Position numbers and translations under genes: made by a program. A stretch of DNA of 64,000 nt, taken from positions 4,154,001 to 4,218,000 of the forward strand of contig NZ_CP109994.1 in NCBI RefSeq assembly GCF_025947065.1. Direction: 5' to 3'. Below the pieces are notes generated by a model that saw only the letters and a program-made list of their open reading frames with translations, was not told the origin of the DNA and searched no databases. The stretch's first letter is position 1. Every line of letters begins with the position of its first letter. This document shows positions 1 through 7,685 of this stretch, piece after piece. The stretch comes from Flavobacterium sp. N1736 (GTDB taxonomy: Bacteria > Bacteroidota > Bacteroidia > Flavobacteriales > Flavobacteriaceae).

Positions 1-179
1 AGATTGCATAAACTTAGGGTTTTTACTTAAAAAATGAGCCACAAAGATAGGTCTCAACTCTGTAAATCACAAGCTAAAAAAGGATTTAAGTGTAGTGCAA
101 AAGGGTGAATAATTGTAATTTTTATTGATTATAAATAACAATGTTCTTTTTTAAGTTTTTTTTAAGATTTGAGCAAAAA

Positions 180-209
180 AAAACGTTTCGAAATAAATCG
201 AAACGTTTT
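180..209 (-). terminator. Rho-independent terminator of the cold-shock gene
   Basis: Perfect inverted repeat with arms of about 10 bp (181-190 and 199-208, AAACGTTTCG and its complement) around an 8-nt loop. Read on the minus strand it is followed by a T run (174-180). It lies about 40 nt after the stop codon of the cold-shock gene. Confidence 0.8.
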
Positions 210-250
210 GAACCATTCAGAGGCAAAAAAAATAAATTGCTATATTTTTC

Positions 251-445
251 TTAGATTACTGCTACTTTAGCAGCAACTTTCCCTTTTCTTCCTTCTTCTT
301 CTTCATAGCTTACACGGTCACCTTCGCGTAATTCTTCCGCGTTAATTCCTGAAGCGTGAACGAAGATATCTTTTCCTGTTTCTTCGTCTGTAATGAATCC
401 ATAACCTTTAGATTCATTGAAAAATTTTACTGTACCTGTACGCAT
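251..445 (-). CDS. Cold-shock protein, CspA family
   Basis: A 64-residue single cold-shock domain that should bind single-stranded RNA or DNA and act as a cytoplasmic RNA chaperone. RNP1 is visible as KGYGFI (residues 13-18) and RNP2 as IFVHAS (27-32). The length is normal for the family and the acidic stretch near residues 45-52 is typical of flavobacterial members. It is monocistronic: an upstream TAcaTTTG promoter box and a downstream terminator flank it. The exact paralogue name (cspA, cspB and so on) cannot be set from the sequence. Family assignment is very secure. Confidence 0.95.
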   Translation of the reverse strand: MRTGTVKFFNESKGYGFITDEETGKDIFVHASGINAEELREGDRVSYEEEEGRKGKVAAKVAVI

Positions 446-474
446 TGTAATTGTAATAATAATTTATAATGAAG

Positions 475-507
475 CAAATGTAATATATAAATTCATACAA
501 AAGACAA
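475..507 (-). promoter_or_regulatory. Putative promoter of the cold-shock gene
   Basis: On the minus strand a TAcaTTTG box (482-475) matches the Bacteroidota -7 consensus TAnnTTTG. A TTG (507-505) lies 22 nt upstream. The start codon follows about 30 nt downstream, giving a short leader. Confidence 0.5.
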
Positions 508-676
508 TAAGGTGTTAATTTTTTGTAAAAATTATTGATTCACAGTGTTTTCGCTATTTATATTGCATCAATTTTGATATGGAACTATTTATTTTGAGAA
601 TCATTAATTGTAGGAATAAAAAGTAAGAAATTTTTAAATTATCTTCAAAAAGTATTTTTATATTTTACTAAGCAAA

Positions 677-711
677 AAAAAACTGCAGTTATTTTTTAAC
701 TGCAGTTTTTG
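677..711 (-). terminator. Terminator after aspS
   Basis: Inverted repeat AACTGCAGTT (681-690 and 698-707), flanked by A and T runs that extend the stem, about 20 nt after the aspS stop codon. The symmetric A/T flanks could also make it work in the other direction. Confidence 0.8.
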
Positions 712-731
712 TATTTTAAATTTCTTATATA

Positions 732-2483
732 TTATTGAATATCAACTTTAATATGAAGCTCTTTTAATTGCGCGTCATCAATTTTTGCAGGAGCATCGAT
801 CATAACATCACGTCCTGAATTGTTTTTTGGGAACGCGATAAAATCTCTAATCGTTTCCTGACCTCCTAAAATAGCCACTAATCTGTCCAATCCAAAAGCT
901 AAACCTCCGTGTGGCGGTGCTCCAAATTGAAAAGCATCCATTAAGAAACCAAACTGAGCTTTTGCTTCTTCTTCGGTAAAGCCTAAATATTTAAACATTA
1001 ATTGCTGAGTTGCTTTATCGTGAATACGAATTGATCCTCCGCCAATTTCATTTCCGTTTAAAACCATATCGTATGCATTTGCACGAACTTTTCCCGGTTC
1101 TGTTTCTAACAAAGCCATATCTTCTGGTTTTGGAGATGTAAACGGGTGATGCATGGCGTGATAACGACCACTTTCTTCGTCAAGTTCTAATAACGGGAAA
1201 TCTACAACCCATAAAGGAGCAAATACTTCAGGATTACGTAATCCTAAACGAGTTGCCAATTCCATACGAAGTGCAGAAAGCTGAGCACGTGTTTTATCAG
1301 CCGGTCCCGAAAGTACAAAAATCATATCTCCGGGTTTTGCTCCCGTAATTTTTGCCCATTGCGTTAAATCTTCCTGATCGTAAAATTTATCTACAGATGA
1401 TTTAAAAGTTCCGTCGTCGTTACATTTTGAATATACCATTCCGGATGCACCAACTTGCGGACGTTTTACCCAGTCAATTAATCCATCAATTTCTTTACGG
1501 GTATAATTTCCTGCTCCCGGAACTGCAATTCCAACTACTAATTCCGCAGCATTGAATACCGGAAAATCTTTGTGTTGTGCAAATTCGTTTAACTCGCCAA
1601 ACTCCATTCCAAAACGAATGTCCGGTTTGTCGTTTCCGTATGTTTTCATAGCATATTCATAGGTAATTCTTGGGAATTTGTCTACTTCAATACCTTTAAT
1701 TTCTTTTAGTAAATGTCTTGTCAAACCTTCAAAAACATTCAAAATGTCTTCTTGCTCCACAAAAGCCATTTCGCAATCGATTTGTGTAAACTCAGGCTGA
1801 CGGTCTGCACGTAAATCTTCGTCACGGAAACATTTCACGATTTGGAAATATTTATCCATTCCACCCACCATCAACAATTGTTTGAAAGTTTGTGGAGATT
1901 GTGGCAATGCATAAAATTGTCCTTCGTTCATACGGCTTGGAACAACGAAATCTCTTGCACCTTCCGGAGTTGATTTAATTAAGTATGGAGTTTCAACTTC
2001 GCAAAAATCTAAATCAGATAAATATTTACGAACTTCCATCGCTACTTTATGACGGAATAATAAACTGTTTTTTACCGGATTTCTACGAATGTCTAAATAA
2101 CGGTATTTCATTCTGATATCTTCCCCACCGTCAGTTTCGTCTTCAATTGTAAATGGAGGCGTTAAAGCTGCATTTAAAATGTTTAATTCAGAAACTAAAA
2201 TTTCGATTTCACCAGTTGGTATATTTTTGTTTTTGGCTTCACGCTCAATAACAGTTCCTTTTACCTGAATCACAAATTCTCTACCAAGTGTTTTCGCCAA
2301 TTCAAAAACAGTTTTATCCGTACGGCTTTCGTCGAAAATAAGTTGCGTAATTCCGTAACGGTCGCGTAAATCAACCCAATTCATGAATCCTTTATCGCGT
2401 GATTTTTGAACCCAACCAGCAAGTGTAACTTCGGTATTAATATTTGAGGCATTTAACTCGCCACAATTATGACTTCTATACAT
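732..2483 (-). CDS. aspS: Aspartyl-tRNA synthetase
   Basis: Charges tRNA-Asp with aspartate in the cytoplasm. The 583-residue protein has the layout of bacterial-type class IIb AspRS: an N-terminal OB-fold anticodon-binding domain (about residues 1-110), a class II catalytic core and the bacterial GAD insertion. Motif 2 is seen as [19 protein letters not shown] (about 215-240) and motif 3 as [16 protein letters not shown] near the C-terminus. The start is placed at the ATG at 2483 ([10 protein letters not shown]), because the reading frame continues upstream only through a non-conserved leader ([11 protein letters not shown]) that overlaps the promoter box TActTTTG at 2509-2502. Transcribed alone. 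Confidence 0.97.
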   Translation of the reverse strand: MYRSHNCGELNASNINTEVTLAGWVQKSRDKGFMNWVDLRDRYGITQLIFDESRTDKTVFELAKTLGREFVIQVKGTVIEREAKNKNIPTGEIEILVSELNILNAALTPPFTIEDETDGGEDIRMKYRYLDIRRNPVKNSLLFRHKVAMEVRKYLSDLDFCEVETPYLIKSTPEGARDFVVPSRMNEGQFYALPQSPQTFKQLLMVGGMDKYFQIVKCFRDEDLRADRQPEFTQIDCEMAFVEQEDILNVFEGLTRHLLKEIKGIEVDKFPRITYEYAMKTYGNDKPDIRFGMEFGELNEFAQHKDFPVFNAAELVVGIAVPGAGNYTRKEIDGLIDWVKRPQVGASGMVYSKCNDDGTFKSSVDKFYDQEDLTQWAKITGAKPGDMIFVLSGPADKTRAQLSALRMELATRLGLRNPEVFAPLWVVDFPLLELDEESGRYHAMHHPFTSPKPEDMALLETEPGKVRANAYDMVLNGNEIGGGSIRIHDKATQQLMFKYLGFTEEEAKAQFGFLMDAFQFGAPPHGGLAFGLDRLVAILGGQETIRDFIAFPKNNSGRDVMIDAPAKIDDAQLKELHIKVDIQ

Positions 2484-2587
2484 GATCAAAATTTTAGACT
2501 GCAAAAGTAAACACAAAAATCAAATTAATATAGTAAAGTGGAAACTTGATGCTCAATAATTTGAAATATTTTGTTAATTCTTAAATT

Positions 2588-2613
2588 TTGCCGCTCTAAT
2601 TTCTTTAGATTTG
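2588..2613 (+). promoter_or_regulatory. Putative promoter of the TlpA-like gene
   Basis: TAgaTTTG (2606-2613) matches the Bacteroidota -7 element. TTG at 2588-2590 is 15 nt upstream, slightly short of the usual spacing. The start codon is 28 nt downstream. Confidence 0.4.
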
Positions 2614-2640
2614 AATCACTAAAAACAAACTTTAATATAT

Positions 2641-3633
2641 ATGAAGAAAATTTTTGTAACTGGTCTGTTGATTTTTAGCGCTTTGAATATCATCGGTCAA
2701 ACCAAAAATCAAATTAAATTTACGGCTAAAATTGCGAATAGAAATAGCGACACTCTAGTCATTAAAGGAAATGATAATTTTAAACAAGTCATTCCGATTA
2801 ATAAAAAGGAAACTTTTGTAGCTTCTTTTGATGCTCCAAAAGGATTTTATGTGTTTTCTGACGGAACTGAATCTTCAAGATTATATTTAAAACCGAATTC
2901 TGAGGTGAATTTAACGATGAATGCCAAAGAATTTGATGAAACTATTGTTTATAAAGGTAAAGGTGTTGACGAAAGTAATTTCCTGGCGCAACAAGCTTTA
3001 AGAAATGAAAAACTTGAAGAAGCTTTTTCTAAAGAACCAGCTGAATTTGCAGTAATACTAGAGGCTAAGAATAAGACAGATATGGAAAGTTTAGAGAAAG
3101 GGTCTTTTGATCCGGAATTTATAACTGCAATGAAAGGTAATTTTGAGCGTTTTAATGAATTTGCTATTAGGAATTATGAAAGTGCAGTTAAAGCAAATAA
3201 ACACAACGGAAAACCTTCTCCTGATTTTGATTATGAAAATTTTAAAGGGGGAAAAACAAAATTATCTGATCTAAAAGGTAAGTATGTATATATTGATCTT
3301 TGGGCAACTTGGTGTGCGCCTTGCAGAGCAGAAATTCCGTATTTGCAAAAAATTGAGGAAAAATATCATGGAAAAAATATTGAATTCGTGAGTATTTCAA
3401 TTGACAAATTGAAAGATAACGAAAAATGGAAAAAATTTGTAACGGATAAAAATTTAGGAGGAACTCAATTGTTTGCTGATAAAGACTGGGAATCTGAGTT
3501 TGTAACCAATTATGGAGTAACGGGAATTCCGAGATTTATTATTGTTGATCCAAATGGAAATGTTTTAAGCGCAGATGCTTCAAGACCTTCATCTCCAGAG
3601 CTTCAAACGCAATTAGATGCATTATTGAAGTAA
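2641..3633 (+). CDS. TlpA-like thiol:disulfide oxidoreductase, exported
   Basis: A 330-residue protein with a signal peptide (MKKIFVTGLLIFSALNIIGQ), an N-terminal beta-rich region (about 25-190) resembling the DUF4369-type extension found in Bacteroidota thioredoxins, and a C-terminal thioredoxin fold. The redox motif WCAPC places Cys225 and Cys228 inside the typical context YIDLWATWCAPC. The cis-proline region GIPRFIIVD is present at about 295. It should act in the periplasm as a thiol reductant or in cytochrome or stress-related disulfide handling; the substrate is unknown. Monocistronic, with a clear terminator downstream. Confidence 0.85.
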   Translation: MKKIFVTGLLIFSALNIIGQTKNQIKFTAKIANRNSDTLVIKGNDNFKQVIPINKKETFVASFDAPKGFYVFSDGTESSRLYLKPNSEVNLTMNAKEFDETIVYKGKGVDESNFLAQQALRNEKLEEAFSKEPAEFAVILEAKNKTDMESLEKGSFDPEFITAMKGNFERFNEFAIRNYESAVKANKHNGKPSPDFDYENFKGGKTKLSDLKGKYVYIDLWATWCAPCRAEIPYLQKIEEKYHGKNIEFVSISIDKLKDNEKWKKFVTDKNLGGTQLFADKDWESEFVTNYGVTGIPRFIIVDPNGNVLSADASRPSSPELQTQLDALLK

Positions 3634-3688
3634 TTTATTACGAAATTTATATCGATATAGTAAAATGGTGTTTTTTTAAAATACCAGT

Positions 3689-3714
3689 AAAACCAAGGCA
3701 TGAGCTTTGGTTTT
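3689..3714 (+). terminator. Terminator after the TlpA-like gene
   Basis: An 11-bp stem (3689-3699 with 3704-3714, one G-T wobble) and a 4-nt loop, followed by a T run (3711-3718), 55 nt after the stop codon. Confidence 0.75.
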
Positions 3715-3779
3715 TTTGTTTTATGCCTATTTCCAATGTTAAGTTTTTATTCAATGTTACCAAATTGTTAAGTAAAAGT

Positions 3780-3809
3780 TTGTTTAATGTAAACATTTAA
3801 CTATATTTG
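3780..3809 (+). promoter_or_regulatory. Promoter of the MORN-repeat gene
   Basis: TTG (3780-3782), 19 nt spacer and TAtaTTTG (3802-3809) match the Bacteroidota consensus exactly. Transcription would begin near 3815, which excludes the upstream in-frame start at 3818 and supports the ATG at 3842. Confidence 0.65.
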
Positions 3810-3841
3810 ATAACGATTTGATAACATTAATACCTAAAGAT

Positions 3842-4189
3842 ATGAAAAAATGTGTGATTTTAGTTGCAATGATGTTCTCTGGAATTTTAGTTGCACAAGA
3901 GGTACAGCCGGAATTAGAAGCTGTTGGAAATAAAGTAAAAGCTACTTATTACTATGAGAATGGTAAAGTACAACAACAAGGTTTCTATAAGGATGGTAAA
4001 TTAGATGGCGTTTGGGTATCATATGATGAAAAGGGGAATAAACTTGCTGTAGGAGAGTACACAGACGGAGTGAAAACTGGAAAATGGATTTTCTTTAATG
4101 AAAACAATCTTTCTGAAGTTGCTTTTGAAAATAGTCAAATAGCATCGGTTAAAAATTTACAAAAAAATGCTTTAGCAAATAGAAATTAA
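3842..4189 (+). CDS. Exported MORN-repeat variant protein
   Basis: A 115-residue protein with a signal peptide (MKKCVILVAMMFSGILVAQ). Two to three MORN-variant units follow: YYENGKVQQQGFYKDGKLDGVW, then YDEKGNKLAVGEYTDGVKTGKW. This layout matches proteins labelled 'YwqK-like antitoxin' in databases, but here no toxin partner is adjacent and the signal peptide argues for an envelope role. Function unknown. The start at 3842 was chosen because the promoter lies just before 3818 and because the signal peptide begins at this methionine. Confidence 0.75.
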   Translation: MKKCVILVAMMFSGILVAQEVQPELEAVGNKVKATYYYENGKVQQQGFYKDGKLDGVWVSYDEKGNKLAVGEYTDGVKTGKWIFFNENNLSEVAFENSQIASVKNLQKNALANRN

Positions 4190-4210
4190 TACGATTTCGA
4201 AAATTTATAA

Positions 4211-4237
4211 AAAAACCGCTTATTAAAAGCGGTTTTT
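4211..4237. terminator. Bidirectional terminator between convergent genes
   Basis: Stem AAAACCGCT/AGCGGTTTT with A and T runs on both sides, between the MORN-repeat gene and the PepSY gene, whose stop codons face each other 49 nt apart. Confidence 0.8.
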
Positions 4238-4238
4238 T

Positions 4239-5354
4239 TTATGTCTTTATTTTTTTGCAGGATTTCTTCTTTCTTCCATACCAAATTACAAATCCGGTTA
4301 CAGGTAAAGCTGCGGCAATTAGACTTACGGTAAAAGCGATAATTTTTCCGGGTAAATCTAAAATCTGCCCTGTATGAATACCATAATTCATTTCGACAAC
4401 CTGCAGTCCTAAACTCTTTTTATCGTAAGGCTGACTTTCAATTAATTTTCCGTCTTCGGGATGAAAATAATAGTTGCTTTGATGATCGTATCGCAACGTA
4501 TGCGGATAAGCTCCGGTATTGATGATGTCGCCTTTTTGCTGAGGAATCATGACATAACACATTTCGGCTTTTGGCTGCATTTTCATGGTTTGTATAAAAG
4601 CACGATCAATTGCAAGAAGTGTATTTGATTTAAATTTTGCTGTATCGATTATTGGAGCTTTTGTTTCTAAAGCCTTATCTCCGCCAAAATTAAAGGTTTT
4701 ATAAATGCCGTCACCAACCCATTCATACGTAAAAGTTAAACCTGTTATAGCAATAATAAGCGCAATAATAGATATGTAAAACCCCGATGTATTATGCCAG
4801 TCATAATTTACACGGCGCCACTTGGCTGACCATTTTACCGAAAAGCTTCTTTTGAGATCTTTTTTACGCTTTGGCCACCATTGAATGATTCCGGTTATGA
4901 GTAATAAAATAAAGATAATAGTGGCGCTGCCAATTATATGTTTACCAATATAATCGGGTAATAATAAATACAGGTGAATGTATTCTACAATAATAAAAAA
5001 ATCAGTTTCGGGATTTTCTGTTTTTAAGTATTTTCCTGTGTATGGATTGAAATAAAGGTATAAATTTTCGGTATCAGAATAGGTGTAAACAATTGCCGAT
5101 CGATTTTTTCCATAATACGAAACCATACTTGATTTATTATCCGGAAGAATTTCTTTTGCTTTTTCCTGTAAAACCGAAGGCATTAAGAAAGGTTTGTTTT
5201 GCGGTTCGACCAAACGCCATTCTTTACGGGTAATATCTTTTATTTCGTCATGAAAACAAAAGATGCAGCCGGTAATACTGACAATAAAAACAATAAGCCC
5301 GGAAATTAATCCGAGCCATTTATGTATGAATCTTATTTTCGTTTTGAATCCCAT
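4239..5354 (-). CDS. PepSY-domain transmembrane protein, probable siderophore-iron reductase component
   Basis: A 371-residue inner-membrane protein of the PepSY-associated TM family. Four membrane segments are visible: near residues 10-35 (HKWLGLISGLIVFIVSITG), 140-160, 185-210 and 340-362. The periplasmic loops include the stretch around residues 50-130. It is the last gene of a run TonB receptor, DUF3325, DUF3649, PepSY, PepSY. PepSY proteins in proteobacterial siderophore loci such as FpvG take part in reducing ferric siderophore in the periplasm, so a similar role is inferred. It is 61 nt from the upstream PepSY gene, a spacing that fits one transcript. Confidence 0.8.
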   Translation of the reverse strand: MGFKTKIRFIHKWLGLISGLIVFIVSITGCIFCFHDEIKDITRKEWRLVEPQNKPFLMPSVLQEKAKEILPDNKSSMVSYYGKNRSAIVYTYSDTENLYLYFNPYTGKYLKTENPETDFFIIVEYIHLYLLLPDYIGKHIIGSATIIFILLLITGIIQWWPKRKKDLKRSFSVKWSAKWRRVNYDWHNTSGFYISIIALIIAITGLTFTYEWVGDGIYKTFNFGGDKALETKAPIIDTAKFKSNTLLAIDRAFIQTMKMQPKAEMCYVMIPQQKGDIINTGAYPHTLRYDHQSNYYFHPEDGKLIESQPYDKKSLGLQVVEMNYGIHTGQILDLPGKIIAFTVSLIAAALPVTGFVIWYGRKKKSCKKIKT

Positions 5355-5415
5355 TTTAAATAAAACCGTAAATGTATACGGTTAATCCATAAGGGGCAAA
5401 TAATTTGTAGTATTT

Positions 5416-6969
5416 TTAGGCTTTGCCAGCCGCTTTTGGCTTTAAATGATACACAACATAAAGTGATATTGAAGCCAGAACGATCCAAAAGACGTCTATG
5501 AAGAATATCTGAATATGATTTTGCATAAACGAATTCCAAAACCAATGTCCGGAAACAATTCCATTTGCAATTGGAATTAAAAACCCTAAAATACTTCCTG
5601 AAATCAGACAGAATTTATTGGTAAAACTATCATTCTTTTTAATGATAAAAAAGAGGGAAAGCAATAGCCATCCTCCAAAATAAAGCGTAAATAAATTAGA
5701 TTGACTTAACGGATAAAAAACTTTAGCGGCAATAAAAGCAAGTGCCGTTATTGGATACATGCTTAAACAAATCGCCAAATAAATGCGAACAACCGCTGCA
5801 TTGAAACGTCTTTTCTTTTCTGGTAAATTGTTTTTTTGTCTTGCAACAAGCCAGATCATAACTCCTGAAATGATGACAAAGCAAGTAATAATTCCTAAAA
5901 TAAAACTCACTATTTTTAATGCATAACCTCCGTAATCAGCATAATGAATGCGATATAAAACATTTTTTACAACATCTAAATAACTGGTTTGTGTAATTGG
6001 ATTTTTTCTGGCAACTTCTTTTCCGTCAGAAATACGATATACAATTTTTCCAACTCCTGTAAATTTTTTATCATTTGGCATTTCACCTTCTACCAAAACA
6101 TGCATATTGGCGTCGCCATAATTTTGAATAAAAACACGTGTAACTTCAAAATCCTGCCAGTTGCTTTTTGCTTTTGCAACCAACTGATCAATATTAAATG
6201 GTGTTGTTAATTTTTTATTCTCAAATTTATAATCAGCATCTGTATATTCTAATTCTTTGTACAATTTATCCTGATCGCCATTATACAAAGCCATTACAGC
6301 CGGAGCAACGATTAAAAGTTTAATCATAAAAAATGCACCGGTTACGGCATATACAAACTGAAAAGGTAAACCAATCATTCCTAAAGCAGTATGCGCATCT
6401 GTCCATAATGTTTTTAATTTTTCCTTTGGACGGAAAACATAAAAGTTAGATACAATTTTTTTCCAGTGTAATAAAACACCGGTCACAATGGCAAATAGAA
6501 AGAATAAGGCAATAAATCCTGAAAGATAATATCCAATAGGATAGGGTACTTGGGCTAAGAAATGCAAACGATATAAAAATTCACCTAATGAATACGATTC
6601 TTCATAAGTAAAACTTTTAAAGGTTTTATTATCAAGGTAAAAGAACGATCCTTCTTTTTGTTTTGCCGGAGCTGTAGTATCTTTTGTTCCTTCTAAATAA
6701 ATAGCAACCCTTCTTTCTACACTGGGTTTAGAAATGGTAATGTTTCTTCCGTGTAAAATATACTTTTTGTCTAGCGTATCTAAAGCGGCGTTATAGTCTA
6801 ATTGAATTTCTTTGGTTATTGCAGTAGATTCACTTCTTTCCCAATTGATGATTTCATCTCTAAAAAAAGAAAAAGATCCCGCAAAGAAAATGACAAAAAG
6901 TACGACACTAATAACGATTCCACTAACGGTATGGGTATGAAAGTAGATATTATAATTACGGTTATTCAT
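5416..6969 (-). CDS. PepSY-domain transmembrane protein, larger paralogue
   Basis: A 517-residue inner-membrane protein. Its first part repeats the four-helix PepSY-associated layout (N-terminal helix near 15-37, then segments near 150, 195 and 350). An extra C-terminal block with about four helices (about 395-510) has no counterpart in the shorter neighbour. Only 3 nt separate it from the DUF3649 gene upstream, so it is almost certainly cotranscribed and perhaps translationally coupled. The likely role is electron transfer or reductive iron release from an imported ferric siderophore; this rests on gene context and family knowledge. Confidence 0.8.
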   Translation of the reverse strand: MNNRNYNIYFHTHTVSGIVISVVLFVIFFAGSFSFFRDEIINWERSESTAITKEIQLDYNAALDTLDKKYILHGRNITISKPSVERRVAIYLEGTKDTTAPAKQKEGSFFYLDNKTFKSFTYEESYSLGEFLYRLHFLAQVPYPIGYYLSGFIALFFLFAIVTGVLLHWKKIVSNFYVFRPKEKLKTLWTDAHTALGMIGLPFQFVYAVTGAFFMIKLLIVAPAVMALYNGDQDKLYKELEYTDADYKFENKKLTTPFNIDQLVAKAKSNWQDFEVTRVFIQNYGDANMHVLVEGEMPNDKKFTGVGKIVYRISDGKEVARKNPITQTSYLDVVKNVLYRIHYADYGGYALKIVSFILGIITCFVIISGVMIWLVARQKNNLPEKKRRFNAAVVRIYLAICLSMYPITALAFIAAKVFYPLSQSNLFTLYFGGWLLLSLFFIIKKNDSFTNKFCLISGSILGFLIPIANGIVSGHWFWNSFMQNHIQIFFIDVFWIVLASISLYVVYHLKPKAAGKA

Positions 6970-6972
6970 AAG

Positions 6973-7275
6973 TTATTGGGCAATTGGATTATAGGTTTGA
7001 CCCAGATATATTAATAGAGAAAAAACCAGCGTTAGAAAGATGTAAATGGTCCAGATTTTCCACGCGCTTTTTGCTAAAAAGGCAATTACCATAAGTGCTA
7101 CCCAAACAATAAAGCCGCTAAAAGCCATTGTCATTAGAATGTTTGCTCTGCCAAACCAGGCAGCCAAGGCCAAATGAAAAGTTACTGAAACAAAATAACC
7201 ACCTAAAATGGCAGCGGTAATTTTGGCAAATCGTTGCCATGAAGACTGGGTTAAATATTTAGGGTTTGCTGGCAT
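6973..7275 (-). CDS. DUF3649-like small membrane protein of an iron-uptake operon
   Basis: A 100-residue protein with three hydrophobic helices (about 18-40, 45-66 and 70-92). The pattern FAKITAAILGGYFVSVTF...SAWKIW resembles the DUF3649 family, which in other bacteria sits beside PepSY and TonB siderophore receptor genes exactly as here. No catalytic residue is evident. It probably partners with the PepSY proteins in the inner membrane. The domain name comes from memory of the family pattern and was not searched. Confidence 0.7.
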   Translation of the reverse strand: MPANPKYLTQSSWQRFAKITAAILGGYFVSVTFHLALAAWFGRANILMTMAFSGFIVWVALMVIAFLAKSAWKIWTIYIFLTLVFSLLIYLGQTYNPIAQ

Positions 7276-7291
7276 TTTGGTTAGAAATGAT

Positions 7292-7624
7292 TTAGTTGTA
7301 ATAAAGTTCTAATACAGCAACAATTATAAATATTGCTATAATGGCTTTATTGCTTATTTTTTTTAATGGGCTTAAAATAACGATCAAACTTCCAATTGTC
7401 ATTAGCTGAATAAAAAACATCAAAGTTCCGCATCCTAAAGATTGTGTGAACAACCAGAATGCATAAGCTAATAAAAGTAAACTCAATCCGGTGATTTTGG
7501 TTTGTTTTGGATTGTTTTTCATCCATTTTTCAAAACCTAAATCATACGATAAAACAGCTCTTTTTGAAGTATAATACAAAGTGTAAAAAGCTAAAAAAAC
7601 GATAAGGCTTGCAATTGTTATCAT
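7292..7624 (-). CDS. DUF3325-like small membrane protein
   Basis: A 110-residue protein with three hydrophobic helices (about 1-20, 44-65 and 68-108). A middle section reads SLLLLAYAFWLFTQSLGCGTLMFF, like DUF3325 proteins that accompany DUF3649 and PepSY in siderophore loci. The start is set at the ATG at 7624: an in-frame GTG at 7645 lies inside a terminator hairpin and is unlikely. The next gene starts 16 nt downstream. The role is presumably in the inner-membrane half of the iron-siderophore system. Confidence 0.7.
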   Translation of the reverse strand: MITIASLIVFLAFYTLYYTSKRAVLSYDLGFEKWMKNNPKQTKITGLSLLLLAYAFWLFTQSLGCGTLMFFIQLMTIGSLIVILSPLKKISNKAIIAIFIIVAVLELYYN

Positions 7625-7639
7625 AATATTAGAATTAAA

Positions 7640-7673
7640 AAACACCTTTCTTAAATGATTTAGAAAGGTGTTT
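7640..7673 (-). terminator. Internal terminator between TonB receptor and DUF3325 genes
   Basis: A 12-bp perfect stem (7640-7651 with 7662-7673) and, on the minus strand, a following T run. It starts 12 nt after the receptor stop codon, and the DUF3325 ATG is only 15 nt beyond it. No room is left for a separate promoter, so the downstream genes must depend on read-through. Confidence 0.8.
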
Positions 7674-7685
7674 CATGTTATATTT

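Noticed and set aside
1..180. Possible gene or RNA at the left edge
   Set aside because: AT-rich with no reading frame over 30 codons, no tRNA arms and no stable hairpin other than the cold-shock terminator at 180-209.
3842..4189. MORN-variant protein as antitoxin of a toxin-antitoxin pair
   Set aside because: It is exported and has no adjacent toxin-like gene; the YwqK-like label alone is weak evidence.
5333..5545. Open frame of about 70 codons spanning the end of the larger PepSY gene and the start of the smaller one
   Set aside because: It lies in another frame of the larger PepSY gene, has no recognised motif, and the true neighbours explain the DNA.
7625..7645. GTG start seven codons upstream for the DUF3325 gene
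   Set aside because: It lies inside the stem of the terminator hairpin; the ATG at 7624 is the first start outside it.
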